Of a stretch of DNA of 64,000 bases, positions 37,758 to 50,658 are shown piece by piece. The notes beneath the pieces were generated by a model, which searched no databases, was not told the DNA's origin, and was given only the letters and a program-made list of their open reading frames with translations. Numbering within the stretch: the stretch's first letter is position 1; every line of letters starts with the position of its first letter. The stretch lies in contig CANFSP010000001.1 in NCBI GenBank assembly GCA_947449765.1, positions 186,001 to 250,000 on the forward strand. The letters run 5' to 3'. A program made the position numbers and the translations under genes. This DNA comes from Actinomycetota bacterium. GTDB lineage: Bacteria; Actinomycetota; Actinomycetes; Actinomycetales; Microbacteriaceae.

Positions 37758-38999
37758 GTGGTCACTCTCGCCGTGATGGTCGTCGTGACCGCCGTCGTCA
37801 CCTTTGGCTTGTCGTTCGTCGTGTTGCGCATCGGACTCAAGTACAAGCTCTATCCCGCGATTCGCGATCGAGACGTTCACACGCGCCCCACCCCACGATT
37901 GGGCGGTGTGGCGATGTTTTGCGGTGTCCTTGTCGCGATGCTCGTCGCCTGGCAGTTGCCCTTTTTCCACGTGGTTTTTGCCAACCCGACACCGGTGATT
38001 GCCATTCTGGGTGCCGCGTTCATCACCGTTCTTGTCGGTGTCGCCGATGACCTGTGGGACCTCGATTGGATGATCAAGCTGGCCGCGCAGATTTTGGTGG
38101 CCGGTCTTGTGGCGTGGCAGGGGGTGCAAATTCTGTCGCTGCCGATCGGCGGCCTGACCGTGACCTCGCCGTACATTTCGCTCATCATCACCATTCTGGC
38201 CATCGTGCTCGTGATGAATGCGGTCAATTTCATCGATGGATTGGACGGTCTCGTCGCGGGGGTGGCCATCATCGCCAACGGTGTGTTCCTGGTTTACAGC
38301 TACCTCCTTGCTCGACTCACGAGCCCTTCGAACTACTTCAATCTCGCGTCGCTCATCGCGGCCGTGGTGGTTGGTGCGTGCGTCGGTTTCCTGCCGTTCA
38401 ACTGGCATCGCGCGCGCATGTTCATGGGTGATGCGGGTTCGATGTTGGTCGGCTTGCTCATGGCCACGAGCGCCATTGCGGTCACGGGTCAGGTCGATCC
38501 GGCCGAGCTCGGTCGCTCCCAACTTCTTCCGGCGTTTGTGCCGATTCTCCTGCCTTTCGCAATCTTGTTGCTCCCGTTGACCGACTTCGCCCTCGCTGTG
38601 ATTCGTCGCTTGGCCGCCGGAAAATCTCCCTTCAGCGCAGACCGTCTTCACCTGCATCACCGATTGCTCGACATGGGTCACGGACACGTGATGGCCGTGC
38701 TGGTTTTTTATGCCTGGACAGCCGTGGTCTCTGTCGGACTACTGCTCTTCTTTGTCATCAAGCCTGCCTGGATCGCCGCCCTCATCCTCGTTATCGGAAT
38801 AGCTGGATGCGTGTTCCTCACCTTCTTCCCGCTCGGACAACGCGAGTTTGAGCAGGCGGCCATCGCGTCGTGGCGCGTTCTGCGTAAGCCCGTTGATGCC
38901 GTCTACACGGCCTCGGTGCGCATGACCCGAGGTCGAAGGTCTGACTCCACAAAATCTGCTCGTCCTCCTCACACGACACGAAAGCGAAATTCCTCATGA
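37758..38999 (+). CDS. wecA: Undecaprenyl-phosphate N-acetylhexosamine-1-phosphate transferase (WecA/TagO-like)
   Basis: A 413-residue polytopic enzyme that starts glycan synthesis by moving a sugar-1-phosphate from its UDP form to undecaprenyl phosphate. Around ten hydrophobic helices. Signature loops: PTPRLGG near residue 44, catalytic VADDLWDLDW with Asp97-Asp98, NFIDGLDG at 157-164, FMGDAGSM, and the UDP-binding HLHHRLLDMGH. In actinobacteria this gene stands just before the ATP synthase operon, as here, and it may prime the polysaccharide made by the first 22 kb of this window. GTG start. It overlaps the AtpI-like gene by 4 bases. Confidence 0.9.
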   Translation: MVTLAVMVVVTAVVTFGLSFVVLRIGLKYKLYPAIRDRDVHTRPTPRLGGVAMFCGVLVAMLVAWQLPFFHVVFANPTPVIAILGAAFITVLVGVADDLWDLDWMIKLAAQILVAGLVAWQGVQILSLPIGGLTVTSPYISLIITILAIVLVMNAVNFIDGLDGLVAGVAIIANGVFLVYSYLLARLTSPSNYFNLASLIAAVVVGACVGFLPFNWHRARMFMGDAGSMLVGLLMATSAIAVTGQVDPAELGRSQLLPAFVPILLPFAILLLPLTDFALAVIRRLAAGKSPFSADRLHLHHRLLDMGHGHVMAVLVFYAWTAVVSVGLLLFFVIKPAWIAALILVIGIAGCVFLTFFPLGQREFEQAAIASWRVLRKPVDAVYTASVRMTRGRRSDSTKSARPPHTTRKRNSS

Positions 39000-39448
39000 G
39001 TGCTCCTCGCCCGATGCCGAGTTCCGTTCCCGTGCTGAAACGCACCCTGGTCTGGGGCGGTCTGTCCGCGCTCATCCTCGCCGTCGTCGGGGGAGTCGTT
39101 GCCGGCTTGGTGGCGGGACCGGTCGGGGCGTGGAGCGCCGTGCTGGGTGCGGTGTTCTCCGCGGTGTTTTTGGGGATCACGGCGGCGAGCATCCTGTTGG
39201 CGGTTCGCTTTGACATCGTGGCGTTTTTTGGGATTGTGTTGGGCGCGTGGGTTCTCAAATTTGTGGTGTTTATCGTCGCCGCACTCTTGCTCAAGAATCA
39301 GCCGTGGATCAACCCGCTCGCCCTTTTTCTCACCATGATCATCGGCGTGGTCGTTTCGCTGGTTGTCGACCTTGTCGTCGTGATGAAATCGCGCATGCCC
39401 TACGTCAGCGATCTCGCTCCTCGCGGCGATAATTCCGCTGGTCGGTAA
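38996..39448 (+). CDS. AtpI-like membrane protein of the ATP synthase locus
   Basis: A 150-residue protein with four hydrophobic helices (about residues 17-40, 42-70, 74-98 and 103-125). It stands directly before atpB, where actinobacteria keep a small AtpI/UncI-like gene thought to help c-ring assembly or magnesium uptake. The sequence has no motif I can name, so the call rests on position and topology. ATGA overlap with wecA suggests coupling, while a 127-base gap separates it from atpB. Confidence 0.6.
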   Translation: MSAPRPMPSSVPVLKRTLVWGGLSALILAVVGGVVAGLVAGPVGAWSAVLGAVFSAVFLGITAASILLAVRFDIVAFFGIVLGAWVLKFVVFIVAALLLKNQPWINPLALFLTMIIGVVVSLVVDLVVVMKSRMPYVSDLAPRGDNSAGR

Positions 39449-39497
39449 CGCCCCCGGCGCTCGCTCAGGGGATTAGTTTCGAGCCCACGTGAGTGTG

Positions 39498-39503
39498 TAG
39501 AGT
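39498..39503 (+). promoter_or_regulatory. Possible -10 box of the atp operon
   Basis: TAGAGT lies in the 127-base gap before atpB, which would give a leader of about 65 bases. The -35 side (AGTTTC) is weak, so this is tentative. Confidence 0.3.
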
Positions 39504-39575
39504 GGAGTCACATCCGCGCCTGGTCGTTCGGGCGCACGGGGATCCTGTCGAGACGATGACGCCTGCGACGGTTCC

Positions 39576-40732
<1,157 letters not shown>

Positions 40733-40772
40733 GCCACCGCGCCGCTTTTAGCCGCTACAAACCGGAGGCATC

Positions 40773-41330
40773 ATGCTTCACCAACTGATTCTCGCGAGCG
40801 AGGCCACAGGGGAGACAACGCACAACCCGTTGCTGCCCGAAACGTCTGACCTCGTTTGGTCGTCGGTCGTCTTTGTCATCATCTTGGCGTTCTTCCTCTG
40901 GAAGGTGCTGCCCAATGTCAACAAGATGTTGGACAAGCGGGCCGAGGCGATTGAGGGCAACATCGAGAAGGCTGACGCGACTCAAAAAGAGGCGGAGGCT
41001 GCGCTGGCGCAGTACACCGCTCAGTTGGCAGAGGCTCGCGCCGAAGCTGGCAAGATTCGGGATGACGCTCGCGCCGATGGCGCAAAGATTGTCGCCGAAG
41101 CAAAAGACGTGGCATCGACTGAAGCCGCTCGCATCACCGCGACTGCACACGCCCAGATCGAAGCAGAGCGTCAGTCAGCTCTGGTCAGCTTGCGTTCCGA
41201 GGTTGGTTCACTGGCCCTCGACCTCGCCTCCAGCGTGATTGGTGAAGCACTCAACGATGACAAGAAGTCCAACGCACTTGTTGACCGCTTCTTGTCCGAC
41301 CTTGAGAAGTCGGAGAAGGCAGCCAAGTAA
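40773..41330 (+). CDS. atpF: ATP synthase subunit b
   Basis: Peripheral stalk subunit, 185 residues. One N-terminal membrane helix (about residues 29-48, VWSSVVFVIILAFFLWKVL), then a long charged alpha-helix rich in Ala, Glu and Lys that dimerises and reaches subunit delta. Good ribosome site CGGAGG before the ATG. It ends in TAATG overlapping atpH, so b and delta are coupled but not fused, unlike in mycobacteria. Confidence 0.96.
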   Translation: MLHQLILASEATGETTHNPLLPETSDLVWSSVVFVIILAFFLWKVLPNVNKMLDKRAEAIEGNIEKADATQKEAEAALAQYTAQLAEARAEAGKIRDDARADGAKIVAEAKDVASTEAARITATAHAQIEAERQSALVSLRSEVGSLALDLASSVIGEALNDDKKSNALVDRFLSDLEKSEKAAK

Positions 41331-42127
41331 TGGGTAGTGCAACACGCGCGGCCACCATCGCAACTCAATCACTCGTGGCGAGTGTGGGTTCGAAGGTGAG
41401 CGTGGCGACCGCTGAGGAGCTCTTCGGAGCGGGTCGGGCCATTGGTCAATCGACCCAACTTCGGGCAACCCTGAGCAATCCTGCCCTGGAGGCCACCGCC
41501 AAGTCCACACTCGTTAACGGTGTCTTTGGCAAGAAGCTCGGCAAAGAGGCCACCGCCATCCTCGACGGCATCGTCGCCCAGCGTTGGTCCTCTGAGGGTG
41601 ACCTGGTGGCCGCCATTGAGGATGCCGCCATTCGCGTGGCCGCTATCTCGGGTGGCAAGTCCGCAAGCATCGAGGGTGAGATTTTCACGTTCTCGCGTGC
41701 GGTCGCGAGTGACGCCGAGCTCGAGCTAGCCCTCGGCAGTAAACTCGGCGACCCAGATGCCAAGGCTCGGCTCGCGGCAAACCTGCTCGGTAAGAAGGCC
41801 TCGCCTCAGGCTGTGGCCATCATCTCGGCTCTCGTTGCGCAGCCTCGAGGACGTCGAATCGGCGCACTCATGGCACACGCCGCCGGCATTGTCGCCGACC
41901 AGTCAGGGGCGTCCGTCGCCACGGTGACCAGCGCGAACCCGCTGTCGGCAGCGACGGTGAAAAGCCTCGCCAAAACTCTCGGCTCCCAATACGGTCGTGA
42001 GATGTACGTCAACGCTCAGGTTGACGCGTCACTCATCGGTGGTGTTCGCGTGCAGGTCGGCGCAGATGTCATCGACGGCTCGGTCGCGTCACGACTCACC
42101 CAACTCAAACTTTCGCTCGCCGGCTAA
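41330..42127 (+). CDS. atpH: ATP synthase subunit delta
   Basis: F1 delta subunit joining the peripheral stalk to the top of alpha3beta3. A 265-residue protein, the longer actinobacterial form (E. coli has 177). The C-terminal part has the diagnostic VTSANPLSAATVKSLAKTL and GGVRVQVGADVIDGSV stretch. The extra N-terminal length is helical and Ala-rich. Start ATG overlaps the atpF stop. A 57-base gap with no clear signal precedes atpA. Confidence 0.95.
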   Translation: MGSATRAATIATQSLVASVGSKVSVATAEELFGAGRAIGQSTQLRATLSNPALEATAKSTLVNGVFGKKLGKEATAILDGIVAQRWSSEGDLVAAIEDAAIRVAAISGGKSASIEGEIFTFSRAVASDAELELALGSKLGDPDAKARLAANLLGKKASPQAVAIISALVAQPRGRRIGALMAHAAGIVADQSGASVATVTSANPLSAATVKSLAKTLGSQYGREMYVNAQVDASLIGGVRVQVGADVIDGSVASRLTQLKLSLAG

Positions 42128-42184
42128 CGGACGAGCTGAGAATCCAACTGGTACCGCCGGTATCACTTACCACAAGGAAAACTC

Positions 42185-43825
42185 ATGGCAGAACTGACGA
42201 TCAGCCCAGACGAAATCCGCAGCGCGCTGAAGGATTTCGTTAAGTCGTACAAGCCCAGCAGTGCAGCCAAGACCGAGGTCGGTCGTGTCATCGATGCCGC
42301 TGACGGTATTGCGCACGTCGAGGGTCTCCCCGGTGTGATGGCGAATGAACTCATCCGCTTTGCCGATGGAACGCTCGGCCTCGCCCTAAACCTCGACGAA
42401 AACGAAATCGGTGTGGTTGTGCTCGGTGAGTTCACCGGCGTCGAAGAAGGTCAAGAAGTCACCCGCACCGGTGAGGTTCTCTCGGTACCGGTCGGTGAGG
42501 GCTACCTCGGTCGCGTGGTTGACCCGCTCGGTACCCCCATCGATGGTCTCGGTGAAATCACGAAGCTTGAAGGGCGTCGCGCACTCGAGCTCCAGGCTCC
42601 TGGCGTTATGCAGCGTAAGTCGGTTCACGAGCCGCTCCAGACAGGCATCAAGGCCATCGACGCCATGATCCCGGTTGGTCGCGGACAGCGTCAGCTCATC
42701 ATTGGTGACCGCCAGACCGGTAAGACCGCCATCGCGATTGACACCATCATCAACCAGAAAGCCAACTGGGAGTCGGGTGACGTCAACAAGCAGGTTCGCT
42801 GCATTTACGTCGCGATTGGTCAGAAGGGCTCGACCATTGCTGCCGTGAAGGGCGCTCTCGAAGACGCTGGCGCGATGCAGTACACCACCATCGTTGCCGC
42901 ACCAGCATCCGACCCCGCAGGTTTCAAGTACCTCGCGCCGTACACCGGCTCGGCCATCGGCCAGCACTGGATGTATGCCGGCAAGCACGTGCTCATCATT
43001 TTCGATGACCTCTCCAAGCAGGCTGAGGCTTACCGTGCTGTTTCGCTGCTCCTGCGTCGTCCGCCGGGCCGCGAGGCATACCCGGGTGACGTGTTCTACT
43101 TACACTCCCGTCTGCTCGAGCGCTGTGCCAAGCTCTCCGACGAGCTCGGTGCCGGCTCGATGACCGGTCTGCCGATCATCGAGACCAAGGCGAACGACGT
43201 TTCGGCGTACATCCCGACCAACGTTATTTCGATCACCGACGGACAGATCTTCCTCCAGTCAGACCTGTTCAACGCGAACCAGCGTCCCGCAGTTGACGTG
43301 GGTATCTCGGTGTCGCGTGTGGGTGGTGACGCTCAGGTCAAGTCGATCAAGAAGGTCTCCGGTACCTTGAAGCTCGAACTCGCCCAGTACCGTTCGCTCG
43401 AAGCATTCGCCATGTTTGCCTCCGACCTTGACGCGGCAAGCCGTCGTCAGCTCGCTCGTGGTGCTCGCCTCACCGAGCTGCTCAAGCAGCCTCAATACAC
43501 GCCATACCCGGTCGAAGATCAGGTTGTGTCGATCTGGGCTGGTACCACCGGCAAGCTCGACGAGGTTCCGGTCGAGGACATCCTCCGATTTGAGCGCGAG
43601 TTCCTGGACTACCTCGGTCGCAAGACCAAGGTGCTCTCCAAGCTTCGTGACACCAACGTGCTCGATGATGACACCGTCGAAGACCTCGAGCGCGGAATCG
43701 TGGAGTTCAAGAAGGAATTCCAGACCGGTTCGGGCAAGTCACTCGCCTCGGTCGGCGTTGAAGAATTCGACGCCCTTCCCGAAGCAGACGTGCACCAAGA
43801 GAAGATCGTCAAGCGCAAGAAGTAG
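42185..43825 (+). CDS. atpA: ATP synthase subunit alpha
   Basis: Non-catalytic nucleotide-binding subunit of F1, 546 residues. N-terminal beta-barrel, Walker A GDRQTGKT at 174-181, Walker B region [15 protein letters not shown], the arginine-finger region [10 protein letters not shown], and an acidic/basic C-terminal extension ending KRKK beyond the E. coli length (513), usual in actinobacteria. Preceded by AAGGAAAA close to the ATG. Confidence 0.98.
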   Translation: MAELTISPDEIRSALKDFVKSYKPSSAAKTEVGRVIDAADGIAHVEGLPGVMANELIRFADGTLGLALNLDENEIGVVVLGEFTGVEEGQEVTRTGEVLSVPVGEGYLGRVVDPLGTPIDGLGEITKLEGRRALELQAPGVMQRKSVHEPLQTGIKAIDAMIPVGRGQRQLIIGDRQTGKTAIAIDTIINQKANWESGDVNKQVRCIYVAIGQKGSTIAAVKGALEDAGAMQYTTIVAAPASDPAGFKYLAPYTGSAIGQHWMYAGKHVLIIFDDLSKQAEAYRAVSLLLRRPPGREAYPGDVFYLHSRLLERCAKLSDELGAGSMTGLPIIETKANDVSAYIPTNVISITDGQIFLQSDLFNANQRPAVDVGISVSRVGGDAQVKSIKKVSGTLKLELAQYRSLEAFAMFASDLDAASRRQLARGARLTELLKQPQYTPYPVEDQVVSIWAGTTGKLDEVPVEDILRFEREFLDYLGRKTKVLSKLRDTNVLDDDTVEDLERGIVEFKKEFQTGSGKSLASVGVEEFDALPEADVHQEKIVKRKK

Positions 43826-43894
43826 CACGGTGAGCGGCTTGCGCCGCGCATCCACAACTCACTGACAACTATTCGCAGCTAAGAAGGACAAGAC

Positions 43895-46275
<2,381 letters not shown>

Positions 46276-46277
46276 TC

Positions 46278-46547
46278 ATGGCTGCCGCGCAGCTTCAGGT
46301 ACACGTGGTCTCCGCCGACAACGAGGTTTACTCCGGGGTGGCCACGATGGTTGTTGCGCGCACGGTGGACGGCGAGATTGGTATCTTGCCCGGTCACGAG
46401 CCCATGCTGGCGATTCTCGCCGGGGGTGACGTTCGCGTCACTGGCAACGACGGTTCCAAGGTGACCGCCCGCGCCGACGGCGGTTTTCTCTCGGTGGAGA
46501 ACAACAACGTCTCCATCGTGGCGTCCTACGCTGAACTGGTTGACTAG
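46278..46547 (+). CDS. atpC: ATP synthase subunit epsilon
   Basis: Rotor subunit that modulates ATPase activity. 89 residues from ATG 46278; only the N-terminal beta-sandwich is present (VHVVSADNEVYSG, GEIGILPGHEPMLAIL). The C-terminal helical hairpin of E. coli epsilon is missing, as is usual in this actinobacterial group. An upstream in-frame ATG at 46245 lies inside atpD and is rejected. Last gene of the atp operon. Confidence 0.95.
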   Translation: MAAAQLQVHVVSADNEVYSGVATMVVARTVDGEIGILPGHEPMLAILAGGDVRVTGNDGSKVTARADGGFLSVENNNVSIVASYAELVD

Positions 46548-46571
46548 TCACCTTTTCGAGCAGGCGCTCAC

Positions 46572-47354
46572 GTGCTGATTCTCCTTCCACCTTCGGAGAC
46601 GAAGCGTGATGGAGGAACGGGAAAGCCGGTCAACCTGACGCGCCTTCTCGGTGCGAAACAACAAGAGGATGCACGAACCCGCGTCACCGAGGCCGTCGTA
46701 GATCTCGCGCAGAACCCCACGGCGTGCGCTGCGGCACTTGGGCTGAGTCCTCGTCAATCGGCCGAAATCGCGCACAATGCTGCCCTGATGACGTCGCCAA
46801 CCATGCCCGCTGTTGACCGTTTCACCGGGGTACTTTTTGATGCGCTCAACGCGAGCACGCTTCCGGATGAGGCGAGGGAGTTCCTCGGGGCGCACACCGC
46901 CATCCAATCGGCGTGTTTTGGTCTCATCGGCGGCCTCGATCCAATACCGGCTTATCGGCTCTCGTTCGACTCACGGCTCCCGTCTTTGGGCAGCTCGCTC
47001 AAGCGGTTGTGGGCACCTGTCGGCGAGAATGTGCTCGCCGGCGTCGACGATTTCCTTTTGGATATGCGCAGTGAGGGTTATGCCGCTCTTGCGCCATTGC
47101 CGCCGACAAGTAGCGCGACCTATCTGCGCGTGGTCACCACCGATTCGAACGGTCAGACTCGCGCGCTGAACCACTTCAACAAGAAGGGTAAGGGCGAGTT
47201 TCTGCGCGCGCTTGCCCTAGATTCGCCTCACAGCAGTGGAATTGCCTCAGTAGACGATCTGTGCGGCTGGGGTGTTGAGCATGGATTTACGCTCGTGACG
47301 TCGTCGGGGGCGGAGACCAGGCTCCTCGTCGCCAACGCGCTGCCAGAGAACTAG
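46572..47354 (+). CDS. yaaA: YaaA family peroxide-response protein (UPF0246)
   Basis: A 260-residue cytoplasmic protein whose E. coli relative limits free iron and DNA damage under peroxide stress. It opens with the family signature LILLPPSETKRDGG, has FTGVLFDALN in the middle and NHFNKKGKGEFLRAL near the end. GTG start at 46572, 24 bases after atpC and without a clear ribosome site. It overlaps ogt by 4 bases tail to tail, and the two may be functionally linked as damage-control genes. Confidence 0.88.
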   Translation: MLILLPPSETKRDGGTGKPVNLTRLLGAKQQEDARTRVTEAVVDLAQNPTACAAALGLSPRQSAEIAHNAALMTSPTMPAVDRFTGVLFDALNASTLPDEAREFLGAHTAIQSACFGLIGGLDPIPAYRLSFDSRLPSLGSSLKRLWAPVGENVLAGVDDFLLDMRSEGYAALAPLPPTSSATYLRVVTTDSNGQTRALNHFNKKGKGEFLRALALDSPHSSGIASVDDLCGWGVEHGFTLVTSSGAETRLLVANALPEN

Positions 47355-47842
47355 TGTCGAAACGCGATTTTTTCGTGATTGAGTAGCCACTGCTTTGTGG
47401 TGATGCCATCGCCACCACTGAAGCCGGTGATGCGTCGATCACTGGCGAGGACTCGGTGGCAGGGGATGATGATCGCTATGGGGTTGGCACCCACACAGCC
47501 ACCGACCGCGCGCGAGGCCGTCGGCTTGCCGACTGCCGCACCGAGCTCCCCGTAGCCACGGGTGCTCCCAAACGGAATTGTGCGTAGCTGCTGCCAGATT
47601 GACTGCTGAAACGCGGTACCGGTGACCGCCACGGGAAGATCAAAGGTGGTGCGCCGACCAGCGAAGTACTCGGAGAGTTGCAAAGTCGCCGCCTTGAGCA
47701 CCCGGTCGGCTTTCGGAGAGCATTCATGGGGTGAGAGCGGGGACACGGAACCCACGATGGTGAGTTCAGTCAGGGCATCTCCGTTCGACGAAAGATGCAG
47801 ACTGCCAATCGGCGATGAAATCGTGGTGCATGTTGAAACCAT
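47351..47842 (-). CDS. ogt: Methylated-DNA--protein-cysteine methyltransferase
   Basis: Suicide repair enzyme removing alkyl groups from O6-alkylguanine. A 163-residue Ogt-type protein: degenerate N-terminal domain, helix-turn-helix region TAFQQSIWQQLRTIPFGST, then the active-site PCHR at 127-130 with acceptor Cys128, and the FSGGDGI substrate loop (residues 141-147). No AraC-type Ada domain. Convergent with yaaA. Confidence 0.95.
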   Translation of the reverse strand: MVSTCTTISSPIGSLHLSSNGDALTELTIVGSVSPLSPHECSPKADRVLKAATLQLSEYFAGRRTTFDLPVAVTGTAFQQSIWQQLRTIPFGSTRGYGELGAAVGKPTASRAVGGCVGANPIAIIIPCHRVLASDRRITGFSGGDGITTKQWLLNHEKIAFRH

Positions 47843-47857
47843 GCGCCAACACTAACG

Positions 47858-47911
47858 CGCGAGCGACCCTCGACCCGATTGCTCCGAGAACACCCGGGAT
47901 GGTCGCTCGCG
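47858..47911. repeat. Long-armed inverted repeat in divergent gap
   Basis: An 11-bp perfect inverted repeat (47858-47868 and 47901-47911) around 32 bases lies in the 190-base gap between the divergent ogt and lipoprotein genes. No gene ends here, so it is not needed as a terminator; it could be an operator or a structured RNA. Confidence 0.45.
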
Positions 47912-47974
47912 GGGAGCTCCTGTGGATAACAAAACGCAAAGCCACTTCACGGCCGCATCCACGCTCCTCCGTCC

Positions 47975-48004
47975 TTGAGTGGCAACCACATCCCGCAGTA
48001 GTCT
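47975..48004 (+). promoter_or_regulatory. Promoter of lipoprotein gene
   Basis: -35 TTGAGT (47975-47980), 18-bp spacer, -10 TAGTCT (47999-48004), then AGGAGG and the ATG at 48033. One of the few sites here with a readable -35. Confidence 0.45.
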
Positions 48005-48032
48005 GCACTTAACGCCAACCAGGAGGGTGGTC

Positions 48033-48722
48033 ATGCGTCTGAAAAGTGACGGCACTCGCCGAACAACATTTCGCAGAGGATTTCTTCTCGCGCTCAGCGC
48101 CCTGGTCATCTCGGGACTCGCGGCCTGTTTCCCGACGTCCGCACCAGTGCCGATGGCTTCGGGCGGGGAAACCTCGTCGGCGAGCTCAACCCCATCCCCA
48201 ACGCCGACCCCACCATCTCCCGTCGTGAAATCAATCACGCTGACCCAGACCGGACTGCAGTTCGCCGATGCAGGCGGTGCGATTGTTTACTCATTCCCGT
48301 ATGCGAGCGATGGTAACGCCGTAGCCTCAACCGTAACGACGGTGTTGGGTGAGACGCCGACGACCGAGACGCTAGCCGGCGGGCTTGAGGGCTTTCCCGG
48401 CATCAGATACACATGGTCAGGTTTCCAGCTCACCACTGAAGATCGACCTCCGGACAAGGCGATGGAACGCGTCTACTACGTCAAGGTAACGGCGCCGGCA
48501 CACAACGGGGTAGCTTTCCTCACGCCCGCAGGCATTCAGGTCGGCGCACCTCGATCGTCGGTGGTGCAGTCCGCGGGAGATCTCTGGGGGCCTTCATCGT
48601 TCAGCGGCAAGACCTGTGTGGCCGAGTGGGTCGATTCGGTGCAACTCACGCTGTGGGTGTGTACCGACGATGCCAGCGCGCTTGTTTCCGACTTCACGGC
48701 GCCATTATGGCTCATGGAATAA
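48033..48722 (+). CDS. Putative lipoprotein
   Basis: A 229-residue exported protein. ATG 48033 has AGGAGG just upstream and is preferred over an in-frame start at 47979. The signal has RR near residue 15 (TFRRGFLL), a hydrophobic core and lipobox LAAC, so Cys33 would be lipidated. A Ser/Pro/Thr linker follows, then a beta-rich domain with two cysteines (KTCVAEW and LWVCTDD) and no motif I recognise. Alone between a divergent ogt and a terminator, so monocistronic. Confidence 0.75.
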   Translation: MRLKSDGTRRTTFRRGFLLALSALVISGLAACFPTSAPVPMASGGETSSASSTPSPTPTPPSPVVKSITLTQTGLQFADAGGAIVYSFPYASDGNAVASTVTTVLGETPTTETLAGGLEGFPGIRYTWSGFQLTTEDRPPDKAMERVYYVKVTAPAHNGVAFLTPAGIQVGAPRSSVVQSAGDLWGPSSFSGKTCVAEWVDSVQLTLWVCTDDASALVSDFTAPLWLME

Positions 48723-48764
48723 GGGCGACACAGCACACAACCGACAGGTTCGCCACACAGAGAA

Positions 48765-48811
48765 ACGGATTAGTAGCTGGGGGAAGGCACTAATCCGTCT
48801 CCTAGATTTTA
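48765..48811. terminator. Rho-independent terminator
   Basis: A 10-bp perfect stem ACGGATTAGT/ACTAATCCGT with a 14-base loop is followed on the plus strand by a TTTT-containing AT-rich tract (48807-48817). It sits between the convergent lipoprotein and aminotransferase genes and could serve both. Confidence 0.65.
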
Positions 48812-48817
48812 AAAATA

Positions 48818-50230
48818 TCACTCAATGTGGTTCGGCGCATCGGTGAGAACGGTTTCGAGCATTTGCCTGAGCTCAACGAATTCACGTGGGCCAATTGTGA
48901 GCGGCGGCGCGAGCGTAATCACGGCGTCTTGGCGATCATCCGCGCGTGCGTAGAGTCCGGCGTCGAGCATCGCATCCGGCAGGTAACCGCGCAGCAGCTT
49001 TTCGCGCTGAGGCGCGGTCAAGCGTAACTTAGTGGCCTGGTCAGCCACGAGCTCGATGGCAAAGAAGTAGCCGTCACCGCGAACATCCCCGACAATCGGA
49101 AGGGCGCGAAGCTTGTCGAGCTCTGCGCGGAACGCGTCGGAGTTGCGACGCACATTGCCGTTGAGGTCCTCTTCTTCGAAAATGTTGAGGTTTTCCAGGG
49201 CAACGGCAGCGGCCACCGGATGCCCGGCAAACGTATACCCGTGTGGAAAGGTCACCGTTCCCTTCGAGAATGGCTCGTAGATGCGGTCACTGATGATGGT
49301 GGCCGACAACGGGATGTAGCCACTCGTCAGCGCTTTTGCGCAAGTGATCATGTCGGGCTGGAACTCGTAGGTGAGCGAGGCGAACCAATTGCCGATGCGA
49401 CCGAAACCGCAGATGACCTCGTCGGCCACGAGGAGAACGTCATGCTTGTCGCAGATTTCGCGCACACGCTGGAAATACCCAGCGGGCGGGGTCAAGCATC
49501 CACCGGCGTTTTGAACCGGCTCGAGAAAGACAGCCGCAACGGTGTCAGGACCCTCCATGAGAATCATTTCTTCGATTCGATTCGCCGCCCAGATTCCGAA
49601 AGCCTCACGATCATCGGCTGGTGCGCCCGTTTGTTCATCAGCGCGGTAGAAGTTGGTGTTCGGAACTCGGAACGAGGGAAGAAGCGGTTCGAACGGTGCT
49701 TTCATGGCCTGAAGTCCCGTGATGGAGAGGGCGCCCTGCGGTGTCCCGTGGTAGGAGCTGAACCGCGAAATCACCTTGGTCTTCATCGGCTTGCCCTGAA
49801 GTTTCCAGAACTGTTTGGCGAGTTTGAAGGCGGTTTCGTTTGCCTCGCCACCACCGCTCGCGAAAAAGACGCGGTTCAGATCGCCGGGCGCAAGGTCAGC
49901 AAGTCGATCTGCAAGCTCGATGGCGGCCGGGTGCGAAAACGACCAAATCGGAAAGAAGTCGAGCTGCTCGATCTGCTTCTTCGCGGCCTCGGCGAGACGC
50001 TTTCGACCGTGACCCGCGTTCGTGGTGAACAACCCCGAGAGGCCGTCAAAGATGGTGCGACCTCGTGAATCCGTGAGGTGATGCCCCTTCGCCCCGGTGA
50101 TGATGGGCAGGCGACCCTCGTGCTGCATGGACTGTCTGGTGAAGTGCATCCAGAGGTGATCGCTGGCCATGCCCTGAAGGCGGTCGTGTTCCGCGTGGTT
50201 CAAGTCGCTCATTCCTCTATTTTCGTGCAT
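48818..50230 (-). CDS. Class III omega-aminotransferase (polyamine or beta-alanine type)
   Basis: PLP transaminase of 470 residues acting on a terminal amine. SGGGEANETAFKLA binds the phosphate, SSYHGTPQGAL stacks on PLP, ADEVICGFGR holds Asp270, and the Schiff-base lysine is Lys299 in TCAKALTSG. Wording is that of omega-amino acid:pyruvate or putrescine transaminases. With the cupin and FAD oxidase genes upstream on the same strand and a divergent aldehyde dehydrogenase, it most likely takes part in putrescine or related diamine breakdown. Start ATG 50230 or 50212 is not settled. Confidence 0.82.
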   Translation of the reverse strand: MHENRGMSDLNHAEHDRLQGMASDHLWMHFTRQSMQHEGRLPIITGAKGHHLTDSRGRTIFDGLSGLFTTNAGHGRKRLAEAAKKQIEQLDFFPIWSFSHPAAIELADRLADLAPGDLNRVFFASGGGEANETAFKLAKQFWKLQGKPMKTKVISRFSSYHGTPQGALSITGLQAMKAPFEPLLPSFRVPNTNFYRADEQTGAPADDREAFGIWAANRIEEMILMEGPDTVAAVFLEPVQNAGGCLTPPAGYFQRVREICDKHDVLLVADEVICGFGRIGNWFASLTYEFQPDMITCAKALTSGYIPLSATIISDRIYEPFSKGTVTFPHGYTFAGHPVAAAVALENLNIFEEEDLNGNVRRNSDAFRAELDKLRALPIVGDVRGDGYFFAIELVADQATKLRLTAPQREKLLRGYLPDAMLDAGLYARADDRQDAVITLAPPLTIGPREFVELRQMLETVLTDAPNHIE

Positions 50231-50283
50231 GGCAGAGTGCTCGTGTGTCAGGCGCCGAAAATTTCAGGAGAGTGCTCAGTGGG

Positions 50284-50658
50284 TTACTCAGCACGGTGCT
50301 CATCAGCGGCGATGAGGTAAACCTTGCGAAGCCTCTCGTTGATTGTCCACCGCGTCTGCATTCCTGCAGCGAGCCGAACGATGTCACCTACGCTAACGGT
50401 CATCGTCGGAGCCGGTGGCGTAATAAACTCGATGGTCGCGCAACCGTCGATGACAATAAACACTTCATCCACTTCAGAATCGGTGGATGCGCCCGCCGAG
50501 TGTTCCCACACACCAACCTCAATCTCGCCGAACCGGCCAAGTGTCACGCTGCCTGCACGTGGGGTGCCGGTCACGACGAGCTCGGTTGGGAGGGTCTGCA
50601 CCGGCACGACGAGTTCGCGTGCCTGGACACAGCTCGCAGTTTCGAGAGATTCGCTCAT
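50284..50658 (-). CDS. Cupin-domain protein
   Basis: A 124-residue single-domain cupin. The segment GEIEVGVWEHSAGASTDSEV carries only remnants of the usual cupin histidines, and the second motif is near GDIVRLAAGMQTRWTI. Metal binding is therefore doubtful. It overlaps the FAD oxidase stop by 4 bases and precedes the aminotransferase by 53. Such small cupins are often found with amine-oxidising genes and may be regulatory or ligand-binding. Exact role unknown. Confidence 0.72.
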   Translation of the reverse strand: MSESLETASCVQARELVVPVQTLPTELVVTGTPRAGSVTLGRFGEIEVGVWEHSAGASTDSEVDEVFIVIDGCATIEFITPPAPTMTVSVGDIVRLAAGMQTRWTINERLRKVYLIAADEHRAE

